Source: JBBSDP01 sp038240605
GTDB lineage: Bacteria; Planctomycetota; Phycisphaerae; Tepidisphaerales; Tepidisphaeraceae
NCBI GenBank assembly: GCA_038240605.1
Contig: JBBSDP010000001.1
Coordinates: 198,808-262,807 of the forward strand
DNA: 64,000 bases
Direction of reading: 5' to 3'
The position numbers and the translations under genes were made by a program. Shown piece by piece: positions 31,560 to 41,099 of this stretch (position 1 is the stretch's first letter; each line of letters starts with the position of its first letter). A model generated the notes under the pieces. That model was not told the origin of the DNA. It saw nothing but the letters and a program-made list of their open reading frames with translations, and searched no databases.

Positions 31560-34250
31560 TCAACCGACGTTCAACACGCTGGCACTGACGACGTCGTTGT
31601 TCGCGAAGGTCGATTCGCTCCGCGACCGTGACGCGTTCAGGTCGGCGATCAGGAAGTAGCTGCCGGCGGGGACGCTGGCGCCGACAGGAAGCCGGATCAC
31701 CACATTCTGAGACTTGCCCGCCTTTACGTTGATCTTTAGCGGGACGCCCGTCGCGATGGCGAGGTCGGAACCGTCGCGTGTCGCGTCGGCGGATGCGAAG
31801 ACGTCAACGTCGATCGTTCCGACCGCCGCGACGTTACCGAGGTTCTGGATCGTGAGCGGAATCGTCGCAGATTTCCCCGACTTCAGGGAACCCGGCAGAC
31901 GGCCGAAGTGACCCGCCAGGTCGATGGCGGCCGGGCCGATGTGAATGGCCGTGGCGCTGGCCGCGACATTGTTGCTCTCATCGATCTCGCCGATGGCGTT
32001 GGCCGGGTCGACCGAGGCAAGCAGGAAGTAATTGCCGTCCGCCAGTGAGGAGGGAAAAACGAATGGCAGGATGAGCGTCTTCGATGCTCCCTTTTTCAGC
32101 CTGAGCGTTCCGGCCGAAAGGGTCGTGAACGCCGCATCCGATGGGTCCAGCGTCCGATCCTTCGAGGCGAACAGCTCAACCCCGACTGGACCAGAAACTG
32201 CCGCGGGCCCGGCGTTGGTGATCCTCAACTTCAGCTTTCCCTTGGAGCCGCCAATGACCGAAGCGGGCGACAGGACCGAAACGCCTGCCGACAGATCCGG
32301 GCCTGCCCCAACCGGGGCAGGGATGGCGGCGAGCGTCACGCCGCCAAACGACTGTCCCGCAGCCACGGAGACTGAGGGCGACGATCCCGCCGCCACGAAT
32401 GTGCCGGGGACCAGCGCGACCGAATAGGTTCCCGCGGCCAGACCGGCGAACTGGAAGGCGCCGGAGGCATCCGTAATTGCTGACGGCTCGGACGGATCAA
32501 GCCCGCCATTCCCGTTCTCGTCCAGGAACACGGTGACGCCCGCGAGCGCGGCGGCCGTCTGCGCGCTGTAGACCGACCCGGCGATCGTGGCCAGAGCGGG
32601 CGGCGCGATGATCATCGGCGTCACCGCGCCCACGCGGCTGAACGCGACTGGCATTCGATCGGCAAAGGTGAAGGCGCCGTGATTTCCCGCCGTGTCGTTC
32701 GAAAGCTGGAGCGCCGCCGCTGTGGTGCCGCTCGTGTTCACGTTCAGCATGTCCACGGGCGCGACCAGCGGGGCGAATGGCCCGCCGTCGATGGTGATCG
32801 GGACGGTCGAGCTGGGGACCACGTTGAACGCCTCGACGCCAACGCCTCCCGTCACACTGAGGCTCGACAGGTTGGCATAGGAGAGGGAAGCGGCGATCAG
32901 CCCCGCGATCGTCGAATCGCTAACGGCGACGACGCGCGGCGCCGTCACACCCGAACCGTCCACGGAGAGCGTGTCGGCGCCGCCGGAATTGCCGATGGCG
33001 ATCTGCCCCTGGAGCGCGCTGGCATCGCTCGAACCGGCGGCGCCGAGGTGGACCTGGTCGTTCCCGGCGACACCTTCGATCTGAAGGATCGCGTTGGCCG
33101 GGTTGGACAGGATATCGACAACGTCATTACCCGATCCCGTCTCAAGGCGTGCGGTAAAGGCGGCGGGCGTTCCGGAGGGCAGGTCGTAGGTGACGTGGTT
33201 TCCGCCGGTGCTGGTCTTCAGCGTCAAGCTTTGCAGGCTGGCTGGCACAAAGGTGATCCTTCGTGACGCGATATCGGGACCGATCACGCCGTTGCCGAGG
33301 TTGTCCAAGCCGATCACGAGATTTCCCGAATTCGTATCGGCCGACCCGTCGATCGAGAGCGTGGCGAGTCCCGCGCCCCCGTTGACCGACACATGACCGG
33401 AAACGCCGAACAACGACGACGAGGCGCCGAGCGTTACGTCATCGGTGGCGCCGACAGCCAGCTCGTCGACGATGACCTGGCTCTTTGAGGTGAGCTGCTC
33501 GACGAAGACGCGGTCGTGGCCGTTGGCATTGAGGAAGATGTTGTCGCCGACGAAGGGCGCATCGGGTGACTGGGCGACGACCGTCACGTCGCCGCCGCTG
33601 GCGCTGTCGAGCGTGATGTTCATCGCGACGAGATCGAGCGGAGAACCGTTCGTTGCGTGCGTGAAGGTGATGTTGCTGGGCGTCAGTCCGAAAATCCCGG
33701 CGTCGGTGACGGTCACATCGCGCTGCATCGGGTCGCCCGTATCGTCCACGGTAAGCTCCGTCCGGCGCGCGAACTGGCCATCGAAGAAGATCGGGGCCGT
33801 GATGCGCTGGGCGCCGAATGGCGCGCCCAGCGAGTCGATACGCAGCAACTCGTCTGAACCGACGGGCTGAACCTTCAGGGGCAGGTCAGAGCTCTGAACG
33901 TCAACGATGTCGAGTGTGTCGCTGGTGTTGACGTAAACGTCGTGGATCCCGATCTCGGAGCCGCTCGCGGTGTGCCCATCGGGGGAGATCGTCCAGCTCA
34001 ACAGGTTCATCCCGGCGCTGAACACGATCGTGTCGGCGGAATCCTGGATCGTGTAATGGCCCGCCCCCGGGCCGGTGGAGATCGTCACGCGGTTCTGGAC
34101 GCCGGCCGCCGCGGTGAACGAGAGCGTCTGTCCGTCGTACGTGAAGACCCCGCTGAGCAGCGTCCGGCTTTCGAGGGTTTCCACAGCATAGCGCCGAGAA
34201 CTTGCCAATCGGCCGCGACGGCCGGTTCCGCGGGACAGCCCGAATCTCAT
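31560..34250 (-). CDS. Giant secreted CARDB / Cna-B-like protein
   Basis: An 896-residue surface or secreted protein. Near residue 25 is VETLESRTLLSG, the L-E-x-R-x-L-L motif at the N-terminus of many planctomycete giant proteins. Residues 35-550 are beta-rich with many D-x-N and S-G repeats. Residues about 557-615 form a Cna-B/SdrD-like domain (TVFLDENGNGGLDPSEPSAI, then TDASGAFQFAGLAAGTYSV). Two CARDB domains follow (DLSAGVSVLSPASVIGGSKG and on; DLAGHFGRLPGSLKSGKSAT and on). AGGAGG precedes ATG 34250. It is the downstream partner, 41 bases away, of a paralogue of the same layout. The role is probably adhesion or cell-surface structure. Confidence 0.87.
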   Translation of the reverse strand: MRFGLSRGTGRRGRLASSRRYAVETLESRTLLSGVFTYDGQTLSFTAAAGVQNRVTISTGPGAGHYTIQDSADTIVFSAGMNLLSWTISPDGHTASGSEIGIHDVYVNTSDTLDIVDVQSSDLPLKVQPVGSDELLRIDSLGAPFGAQRITAPIFFDGQFARRTELTVDDTGDPMQRDVTVTDAGIFGLTPSNITFTHATNGSPLDLVAMNITLDSASGGDVTVVAQSPDAPFVGDNIFLNANGHDRVFVEQLTSKSQVIVDELAVGATDDVTLGASSSLFGVSGHVSVNGGAGLATLSIDGSADTNSGNLVIGLDNLGNGVIGPDIASRRITFVPASLQSLTLKTSTGGNHVTYDLPSGTPAAFTARLETGSGNDVVDILSNPANAILQIEGVAGNDQVHLGAAGSSDASALQGQIAIGNSGGADTLSVDGSGVTAPRVVAVSDSTIAGLIAASLSYANLSSLSVTGGVGVEAFNVVPSSTVPITIDGGPFAPLVAPVDMLNVNTSGTTAAALQLSNDTAGNHGAFTFADRMPVAFSRVGAVTPMIIAPPALATIAGSVYSAQTAAALAGVTVFLDENGNGGLDPSEPSAITDASGAFQFAGLAAGTYSVALVPGTFVAAGSSPSVSVAAGQSFGGVTLAAIPAPVGAGPDLSAGVSVLSPASVIGGSKGKLKLRITNAGPAAVSGPVGVELFASKDRTLDPSDAAFTTLSAGTLRLKKGASKTLILPFVFPSSLADGNYFLLASVDPANAIGEIDESNNVAASATAIHIGPAAIDLAGHFGRLPGSLKSGKSATIPLTIQNLGNVAAVGTIDVDVFASADATRDGSDLAIATGVPLKINVKAGKSQNVVIRLPVGASVPAGSYFLIADLNASRSRSESTFANNDVVSASVLNVG

Positions 34251-34291
34251 GGCCCGATCCTCCTGAAATCTACCGCGCCGACCGCAACCGC

Positions 34292-36919
34292 TTAAACCAC
34301 CGGGACGACGGCACTGCTGACCACGTCGTTGTTGCCGAGGGTCGACTCGGTGATCGACTGCGTCGAATTGATCTTCGCGATCAGGAACGCGCTGCCGGCG
34401 TGGGTCGCGCCCGCCGGCACGCGCAGACTCACCGTCTGCGACTTGCCTCCCTTGATGTTGATCCTGACCGGGATGTTGCTGGCCAGTACGGGGTCCGATC
34501 CATCGGGGGTCGCGTCCAGGGAAGAGAAAAGATCGACGGTGATCGTCCCCGTCGCCGGGATGTTGCCGAGGTTCTGAATCGTGAGCGGCAGCGACACCGG
34601 TTTGCCGGCCTTGAGCGATTTGAGATTGCCGAACTTCCCGGCCAGGTCAACAACAGGCGCCGCGATCTGTATCGTGCCACTGCTGGCGGCGACGTTGTTC
34701 CCCTCGTTGCTCTCGGCGATGACGTTCGTCGAGTCCACCGCGGCGAGCACGAAGTATCCGCCGTTCGCCAACGTCTTCGGATAGGTGAATGACAACGTGA
34801 CGATCTTGGATCCGCCATTGGCGATCTTGAGATTGCCGGCGGAGACCGTGCCGATCGCGGTATCCGTTGGATCGAGCGTGCCGTCGGTCGATGCGAAGAG
34901 CGCAATCTGCGGCGCGCCGGTGGCACTCGTCGTGCCGCTGTTGCTGATCTTCAGCTTCAACTTTCCCTTGGCGCCACCGACGACGGACAGTGGAGGGGAC
35001 AAGACCAGGCTCCCCGTGAGGTCCGGGCCATTGGGGAGGGCCGGCGGCGCATCGGTGATCGACGGCGCCACCACGAGGGCGCCCGGGGTCACAGTCACCG
35101 GCACGGTATTGCTCGCTACCTGATTCGCAATCGCCTGCTGGATGACCAGGTAGCTCCCCGGCGCAATGCCGCGGAACGAATAATTACCCGCGGCGTCGGT
35201 CGTGGTGGTGGGCTCGCCGGCATCAAGTGTCATGTTCCCGTTCTGATCGAGAAAAAGACCTGCCGCGGGAATCGGGACGCCGGTCAGCTTGCTGAAAGCC
35301 TGGCCCGATACAGTCCCGAGCAACGAGCCGATTCGCGTAAACGCGATCGTCTGGCGATTGGGAAACGAAAACGAGCCCTGGAGCCCGGTGGATGTGACCG
35401 TCTGCGCGACCGTCGGCGTCAGGCCGGCCGTTGCGACCGTCAACGTGTCGAAAGGACCTGGCTGCGGCGACGGGCCGCCATCGACGTTGAACGCGGTGGT
35501 CGTACTGGGTGTGACGGTGAAGTTGTCGCCGATGTGATCGATCGGGCTGTTGAGGTCCATCGAGCCCAACACGCTGAGGCTATGCGGGTGATTGAGCGCG
35601 ATCGTCGCGGGGGACAGACCGCTCAACGCCGTATCGGAGAGCCCGACGCCGAGAACGGTCCGGTTTGTCGAGGCATCCATGCTCACGTCGACGCTGCCGC
35701 CGGTGCTGGCGATGCTGACCGAGCCCTTCACGACTCGCGCGTCTCCACCGCCGCCGCCCGGGAGGAATCCGAGTTGAACCTGATCGGTGCCCGCCTGGGT
35801 ATCGACGTGGAGCGAGTTCGTGCTCGGGTTAGATGGGACCTTCACGATATCGTTGCCCGACCCGGAATTGATGTTGACGACGGTGGGTGGATCCAGGCTG
35901 TCGGCGACCCGCTGGAACGCGATGGTATTGCCGCCACTTCCCGCCTTGATCGTGAGGTCCTTCACCGTGGATTGCGACTGAAGGTCGATGGTGGCCGGGG
36001 CCAGGCCGGTGATCTGTCCGTTGTCGTTGATGGCGACGTTCATCGGCGTCGAGTCGGCAGATCCGTCGATCGTCGTCGTGGGGAACTCGTTGTTCGTATC
36101 GAACGTGATCCGGCCCTGGATCGACTGAAGCGATCCGTTCTGGGTGATGTTGACGCTCGGGTGCCCTCCACTCACCCCGCCGACCAGCAGCGTGCTGCCA
36201 GCCGTGGTGGCGCGAATGTTCACCGTGTCATCCGCGCTGGATTCCAGGATCCACGTCTTGATGGCGGCCGCGTTCACGAAATCGACCGTGCTCGCGGTAT
36301 TGCCCGTGCTCACCTGCACCACGTTCGCGGTCGCGTCGTAGATGATCGGCTGCGGCGTGAGCCCGCCGACGCCGCCGTCGGTCACCTCCACTTGTCGCGC
36401 GACCGAGTCGCCCGAATTGTTGACGACGACCTGCGTGGTGCCGTTCGCGTTTTGAATCGTGACCTGGCCGGTGACGGCTTCGCTGTGTCCCATGTCGCCA
36501 AACTGGCCACCGATCACGACCGTGTCGGACCCGCCGTTGGTCGGACTGACGGTGACCGGCACGTTCGCGGAGACGAGGAAGACCTGGTCCGCGCTGTCGT
36601 TGGTGTCGATCAGGAACGAGGAGACGGAGGACTGGGGGCCGGTCAGCGTGTGCGCGTCGAGCGACGTCGTCCAACCCGCGGCAGTCGCGTTGGCGCCGAG
36701 GGCGATGTCGTCGCCGGCGGCGTCGCTCACCTGGAGCATCGGCGTCGTGCCTGGGATCACCTGGACCGTGATCTGGTTGGAGAATCCGGCCTGCGCGTGG
36801 TAGCTCAGCGCGTGCGTGGTGGCATCGATCTCCAGCACCCCCGTCAGCAGACGCCGTTCCTCGAGCCTTTCGATAAGGTGACGGCACATTATGGAACGGC
36901 GGGTGCGAAGCTGACGCAT
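34292..36919 (-). CDS. Giant secreted CARDB / Cna-B-like protein, tandem paralogue
   Basis: An 875-residue paralogue of the next gene. The N-terminal motif is IERLEERRLLTGVLEID (residues 16-32). The body is a long beta-rich region. A Cna-B-like domain lies at about 536-600 (LFLDQNGNMTLDAGEPTTTT, then TDAAGNYSFRGIAPGSYLV). CARDB domains follow at about 630-740 (VVGGAKGKLKLKISNSGTTS) and 745-870 (VDLAGKFGNLKSLKAGKPVS). AGAAGGAG precedes ATG 36919. The two genes appear to be a tandem duplication in one operon with divergence mostly in the first 500 residues. It is divergent from the phosphomannomutase gene. Confidence 0.87.
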   Translation of the reverse strand: MRQLRTRRSIMCRHLIERLEERRLLTGVLEIDATTHALSYHAQAGFSNQITVQVIPGTTPMLQVSDAAGDDIALGANATAAGWTTSLDAHTLTGPQSSVSSFLIDTNDSADQVFLVSANVPVTVSPTNGGSDTVVIGGQFGDMGHSEAVTGQVTIQNANGTTQVVVNNSGDSVARQVEVTDGGVGGLTPQPIIYDATANVVQVSTGNTASTVDFVNAAAIKTWILESSADDTVNIRATTAGSTLLVGGVSGGHPSVNITQNGSLQSIQGRITFDTNNEFPTTTIDGSADSTPMNVAINDNGQITGLAPATIDLQSQSTVKDLTIKAGSGGNTIAFQRVADSLDPPTVVNINSGSGNDIVKVPSNPSTNSLHVDTQAGTDQVQLGFLPGGGGGDARVVKGSVSIASTGGSVDVSMDASTNRTVLGVGLSDTALSGLSPATIALNHPHSLSVLGSMDLNSPIDHIGDNFTVTPSTTTAFNVDGGPSPQPGPFDTLTVATAGLTPTVAQTVTSTGLQGSFSFPNRQTIAFTRIGSLLGTVSGQAFSKLTGVPIPAAGLFLDQNGNMTLDAGEPTTTTDAAGNYSFRGIAPGSYLVIQQAIANQVASNTVPVTVTPGALVVAPSITDAPPALPNGPDLTGSLVLSPPLSVVGGAKGKLKLKISNSGTTSATGAPQIALFASTDGTLDPTDTAIGTVSAGNLKIANGGSKIVTLSFTYPKTLANGGYFVLAAVDSTNVIAESNEGNNVAASSGTIQIAAPVVDLAGKFGNLKSLKAGKPVSLPLTIQNLGNIPATGTITVDLFSSLDATPDGSDPVLASNIPVRINIKGGKSQTVSLRVPAGATHAGSAFLIAKINSTQSITESTLGNNDVVSSAVVPVV

Positions 36920-37110
36920 CGGTTCTCCTTCTCTTGAGTTTTCCGGACACCGTGGCGACTTGTCGAAAGTCGACGTGAGTTCATCGCGGGCTCGCGATGG
37001 GCTGATCGCCTGTTATCCCCTCGCAGCGCGGCAACATCAAGAAAATAGTTCCCGAATGCATGGGCGCGCGTTTCATTTCGCCAGTGACGCTGCGAACGTT
37101 GATCCAGGCG

Positions 37111-37138
37111 TTTAACTTTTTCGATCTTCCGCTACACT
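37111..37138 (+). promoter_or_regulatory. Candidate promoter of the phosphomannomutase gene
   Basis: TTTAAC (37111-37116) and TACACT (37133-37138) are separated by 16 bases and lie about 55 bases upstream of ATG 37194. The rest of the 274-base divergent gap shows no further structure. Confidence 0.35.
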
Positions 37139-37193
37139 ACCGCGCGCGATCGCTCCACCCAGCCGCCAGGATCAAGTTGAAAGGGATTTCGCC

Positions 37194-38585
37194 ATGATCG
37201 ATCGGATCTTCAAAGCCTACGACGTCCGCGCCACCTACCCCAACCCCCTCAACGAAGAGGCGGCGTGGAAGGTGGGCCATGCGACGGGGCAGTTTCTCAA
37301 GCGCAGTCGGCAGAACGCCGGCGACGATCAAAAGGTGAAGCGCGAGAACACGATGGTCGTGGGATACGACATGCGCCCCAGTTCTCCGGAGCTGACCCGC
37401 GCCCTGACCGACGGAATCACCTCCACGGGAATGAACGTGATCGACGTGGGGATGATCGATACGTCGTTCATCTACTTCGCGATCAACCACCTCGACGCGG
37501 TGGGCGGCATCCAGGTGACGGCGTCGCACAACCCGGTCCAGTACAACGGCTTCAAGATCAGCGGCCCCAGGGCGAAGCCGATCGGCGCCGCCAGTGGCCT
37601 CGACGACATCAAGCGGATCGCAACGACCCTTCGCGTCGGCCAGACGGGATTGAAGGGTTCGGTCGAGCACATGGACCTGTGGGGGGAATACCGCAAGCAC
37701 GTGCTTCAGTTCCTGAAGCTCGGCCGGCCGCTCCGCGTTGCGATCGATGCCAGCAATGGGATGGCCGGCCGGATGGTGCCCAAGGTCTTCGACAACGTAC
37801 CGAACCTCGAGATCATCCCCCTGCTCTTCGAGATCACCGGCAGTTTCGTCCACGAACCCAACCCGCTCGTCGAATCCAACCTGCGTATGCTCCAGGACAA
37901 GATCCGCGAAACCAGGCCGGACCTGGGCGTCTGCTTCGATGGCGACGCCGACCGCTGCTTCTTCGTCGATGAGAAGGGAACGACGATTGGCTGCGACATG
38001 GTCACCGCCATTCTCGCCCGCGATTTTCTCGAGCAGCCGCGGAACAAGGGGGCGACGATCGTCTACGACCTGCGCTCCAGCCATGTCGTAGCGGACGAGG
38101 TGAAGGCGGCCGGCGGGGAACCCCGCCGTGAGCGCGTCGGCCATGCGTTCATCAAGAAGACGATGGCGGAAACCAAGGCGGTGTTCGGCGGTGAACTGTC
38201 GGGCCACTTCTACTTTCGCGATAACTTTTTCGCCGACTCCGGCGCGATCGCCTTCGCACGGCTCCTCTCGGTGCTCTCGGCGCAGGACAAGCCGATCAGC
38301 GCGCTGGTGTCGCCCCTCACGCGTTACAGCCAGAGCGGCGAGATCAACTTCCAGGTCGAGGACAAGGAAGGAAAGATCCGCGAGCTGGCCGACGCCTACA
38401 AGAAAGCGCGGATCGACTACCTCGACGGGATCACGATCGACCTGGGCAGTTGGTGGTTCAACGTGCGCAAGAGCAACACCGAACCGCTCCTGCGGCTGAA
38501 CCTCGAGGCCGAGTCCGTCGCCCTGCGGGACGAAAAGCTCAAAGAACTAAAAGGGATGCTCGGGGAGCCCGCCGAAGGACATTGA
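37194..38585 (+). CDS. manB: Phosphomannomutase/phosphoglucomutase
   Basis: A 463-residue alpha-D-phosphohexomutase that interconverts the 1- and 6-phosphates of mannose and/or glucose to feed nucleotide-sugar synthesis. The phosphoserine loop is VTASHNP with Ser111. The metal loop is FDGDADR (Asp249, 251, 253). The sugar loop is GGELSGHFYFRDNF, and the C-terminal phosphate loop RKSNTEPLLRLNLEAE. These match the bacterial ManB/AlgC subgroup rather than GlmM. AAAGGGA precedes ATG 37194. It would supply the glycosyltransferases and the epimerase seen elsewhere in the window. Confidence 0.92.
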   Translation: MIDRIFKAYDVRATYPNPLNEEAAWKVGHATGQFLKRSRQNAGDDQKVKRENTMVVGYDMRPSSPELTRALTDGITSTGMNVIDVGMIDTSFIYFAINHLDAVGGIQVTASHNPVQYNGFKISGPRAKPIGAASGLDDIKRIATTLRVGQTGLKGSVEHMDLWGEYRKHVLQFLKLGRPLRVAIDASNGMAGRMVPKVFDNVPNLEIIPLLFEITGSFVHEPNPLVESNLRMLQDKIRETRPDLGVCFDGDADRCFFVDEKGTTIGCDMVTAILARDFLEQPRNKGATIVYDLRSSHVVADEVKAAGGEPRRERVGHAFIKKTMAETKAVFGGELSGHFYFRDNFFADSGAIAFARLLSVLSAQDKPISALVSPLTRYSQSGEINFQVEDKEGKIRELADAYKKARIDYLDGITIDLGSWWFNVRKSNTEPLLRLNLEAESVALRDEKLKELKGMLGEPAEGH

Positions 38586-39109
38586 TCAGCGCGCCCGCCG
38601 CTCACGCGGCCCGGCGGTGAATCCCTTCGATGGATTCGCAAACAAAAGGCACGGAGCGTCGCATACGCGATGAAAAACCGGCGCGTAAAAAAGCCGTCCC
38701 GGGCAAGGACGGCTTCGAATGGGGCTGTTGAAGAGTTCCTCGGGTTGTGGGAGGAAAGAACTCTTCACATCGGGGGGAAGAATGGGCTAAGTTGTAAAAG
38801 CGTTCGCACCACCCGTCGTTTAACCGTCCAAAAAGGTGACGCAGACGAGTCACATTACACAACGCGCGTACCAGCCGTCCGCGAGACTTCGGAACGGCTC
38901 CACGTCCGATAACAGAAGATGATTGGAATCAGTGCTTTAGGTAAATCCAAGGTCGAATTTTGTAGATGAAGCGGATTCAGCCGAATGCGACAACATGGCA
39001 TTGTTGTCGCACCTTGTCGAGCCACATGTGTTGACTCAATTACAACTGCTACGCATGGAATTGACGTACGGATCCTCATATAAACCACGTTTCTTCACCG
39101 AGGTGGCAA
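38586..39109. other. 524-base gap with hairpins, possible minus-strand small RNA
   Basis: No convincing protein frame. Three hairpins are visible: GAAGAGTTC/GAACTCTTC (about 38730-38766), AGCCGT/ACGGCT (about 38874-38898), and a perfect 9-bp stem GCGACAACA/TGTTGTCGC at 38987-39010. All lie upstream, in the minus sense, of the terminator at 38687-38715. The epimerase promoter should lie at the right end of the gap, where the sequence turns AT-richer (38925-39110). Confidence 0.45.
38687..38715 (-). terminator. Orphan minus-strand Rho-independent terminator
   Basis: AAGCCGTCC (38691-38699) pairs with GGACGGCTT (38707-38715) over a 7-base loop. Reading the minus strand, six T residues follow. 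On the plus strand there is no T tract. Both neighbouring genes are on the plus strand, so the transcript it would end is not annotated. Confidence 0.75.
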
Positions 39110-40021
39110 TTGAAGATTCTCGTGACGGGCGGGGCAGGATTCGTGGGCTCCAACCTCGCTAGACGGCTCATCAGTGAGGGCCACAATGTCACGATCGCGG
39201 ATGATTTCTCATCGGGCGACTGGCGAAACCTGATCCCCTTCACCGGCGAAGTGGTGACGCTCGACGTTTCCGAAGATGTCGCTCCGCTGGTCCCCCTCGG
39301 GCCCTTCGACATCATTTCCCACCAGGCCTCGATCACCGACACGACCGTCCTGGACTCGCGCAAAATGATGCGAAACAACGTCGAGGCGTTTCGGAATCTG
39401 CTCGACCTGGCCGTGGAATGGGGAAGCCGGGTCGTCTGGGCCAGCAGCGCGGCGACGTATGGGCGCGGGCCGTCACCGAACAAGGAATCGCAACGTGCCG
39501 AGCCGTTGAACGTCTACGGCTACTCGAAGCTGGCGATGGAACATCTGGCCCGGCGTTACGAAAAGAAGCTTCCGCATCCGACCGTCGGCCTGCGTTACTT
39601 CAACGTCTATGGAGCGGGTGAGAACCACAAAGGGAAGTTCGCCAGCATGATCGGCCAGCTCGCCCGCCAGATGCGCGCCGGCAAACGTCCGCGCATCTTC
39701 ACTGATGGGGAGCAGAAGCGCGACTTCGTCTACATCGACGATGTCCTCGAGGCGAACCTCGCTGGCATTCGCGCCAAGTCGGGCGGCGTCTTCAACGTCG
39801 GCAGCGGCGCCGCATCCAGCTTCAACCAGGTGGTGCAGCAGTTGAACCGGGTGCTGAAGACCGACCTGCAGCCCGAATACTTTGAGAACCCGTACGACTT
39901 CTTCCAGACCTGGACCGAAGCCGACGTCTCCGAATCACGCCGGGTGCTGGGATATACGCCGCGCTTCGATCTGGCGCGAGGGATTGCGGCGTATCATGAG
40001 TCGGGACAATTGGGGGCGTGA
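39110..40021 (+). CDS. NAD-dependent epimerase, HldD-like (ADP-heptose 6-epimerase type)
   Basis: A 303-residue extended SDR. The NAD loop is GGAGFVG (residues 7-13). Catalytic Ser113, Tyr136 and Lys140 lie in WASSAATYG and NVYGYSK. GLRYFNVYGAGENHKGKFAS and GEQKRDFVYIDDVLEANL match ADP-L-glycero-D-manno-heptose 6-epimerase (HldD/RfaD) better than GalE, which would place it in lipopolysaccharide-core heptose synthesis. A UDP-sugar epimerase remains possible. The start is TTG at 39110 with AGGTGG 3 bases upstream, unusually close. Confidence 0.85.
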   Translation: MKILVTGGAGFVGSNLARRLISEGHNVTIADDFSSGDWRNLIPFTGEVVTLDVSEDVAPLVPLGPFDIISHQASITDTTVLDSRKMMRNNVEAFRNLLDLAVEWGSRVVWASSAATYGRGPSPNKESQRAEPLNVYGYSKLAMEHLARRYEKKLPHPTVGLRYFNVYGAGENHKGKFASMIGQLARQMRAGKRPRIFTDGEQKRDFVYIDDVLEANLAGIRAKSGGVFNVGSGAASSFNQVVQQLNRVLKTDLQPEYFENPYDFFQTWTEADVSESRRVLGYTPRFDLARGIAAYHESGQLGA

Positions 40022-40048
40022 GATCCGCGGCTGCAAGGTTGGTTCGAG

Positions 40049-40927
40049 ATGAATCCACTTGCGCGAACTGTTGGATCGATCGTGCTATTGGCGGGAACGC
40101 TGCTGGCATCGAGGTCGAAGGCAGCCGAGCCGACGACGCGCCCGTCAATCGACGAGCAGACCCGTTCGCTGGCGGATGCCTGGAAAGACCGACTCCAGGG
40201 AGAGGGACTCCAGTACGTCCTGGCCGCGCCATTCGTCATCGCGGGTGACGGCGGGAAGGAAAAACTCGCCCAGTACCGCGACCGAACCGTGCTCGCCGCC
40301 GCTCAATCTTTGCGGGCGATGTACTTCAAGACCGAGCCGTCGGAACCGATCCTGATCTTGCTTTTCGAATCCGCCGGTCCCTATGAACGGGTTTCACGAA
40401 AGTGGTTCGGCGAGAAGCACGCACCCCATTTCGGTTACTACCAGCCCAAATCCCACGCCATGGTGATGAACGTGGCAACCGGCACCGGAACGCTCGTACA
40501 CGAGCTCACCCACGCGCTAATACACCCCGATTTCCCCGGGGTCCCCGCCTGGTTCAACGAGGGGCTGGCCAGCCTCTACGAGCAATCGACGCTCGGACCG
40601 CGTACGATCACCGGCCACGAGAACTGGCGGCTGCCATCACTTCAAAAAGCGATTCGAGACAAGTCGTTACGGTCGCTGGAGTCGATGATCAACGATCCCA
40701 ACTTCTACGGTTTGGACCTCGTCGGCATCAACTACGCACAAGCCCGATACCTGATGTTTTACCTTCAGGAAAAGCAGCTTCTCACTCAATACTACCGCGA
40801 GTTCCGTGATCATTACGAAAAAGACAACAACGGCTTGGAGACGCTCAAGACTCTCATTGCACCCCGGGAATTAAGCACTTTTGAGGCCGAGTGGCACGCC
40901 TGGGTACTATCGCTTCACTTCGAATGA
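40049..40927 (+). CDS. Exported gluzincin peptidase (peptidase MA-like)
   Basis: A 292-residue protein with a signal peptide (RTVGSIVLLAGTLLASRSKA). The zinc motif is H151-E-L-T-H155, and the third ligand is Glu171 in WFNEGLASLYE, so H-E-x-x-H plus N-E-G of gluzincins is intact. The N-terminal domain (40-140) and the helical C-terminus (NYAQARYLMFYLQEKQLL) fit DUF1570/peptidase MA-type planctomycete proteins. It would cut proteins or peptides in the periplasm. The start lies 27 bases after the epimerase stop. Confidence 0.85.
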   Translation: MNPLARTVGSIVLLAGTLLASRSKAAEPTTRPSIDEQTRSLADAWKDRLQGEGLQYVLAAPFVIAGDGGKEKLAQYRDRTVLAAAQSLRAMYFKTEPSEPILILLFESAGPYERVSRKWFGEKHAPHFGYYQPKSHAMVMNVATGTGTLVHELTHALIHPDFPGVPAWFNEGLASLYEQSTLGPRTITGHENWRLPSLQKAIRDKSLRSLESMINDPNFYGLDLVGINYAQARYLMFYLQEKQLLTQYYREFRDHYEKDNNGLETLKTLIAPRELSTFEAEWHAWVLSLHFE

Positions 40928-41099
40928 TACGGCTCGGCCCTTGCGCGGCGCGTTTGCTTACTTTGCCTTCGCAACAAATCAGGTATCAATAGCGTAATTG
41001 CCGATGGCGGCGCACTGCATTGCCCCGAAGGTCGTGGCGGCGAGGCGCGGCTTCACGTCATTACGGCCGCTAACGAATGAGGCGGCGAGGAGATACGAG

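Noticed and set aside
35534..36937. 467-codon plus-strand frame
   Set aside because: Antisense to the giant CARDB protein; Arg/Asp/His-rich shadow composition.
37137..38207. 356-codon minus-strand frame
   Set aside because: Lies fully opposite the phosphomannomutase gene, which has all catalytic motifs.
38855..39088. 77-codon minus-strand frame in the 524-base gap
   Set aside because: No ribosome site, no domain pattern, and it runs through a perfect hairpin; more likely non-coding.
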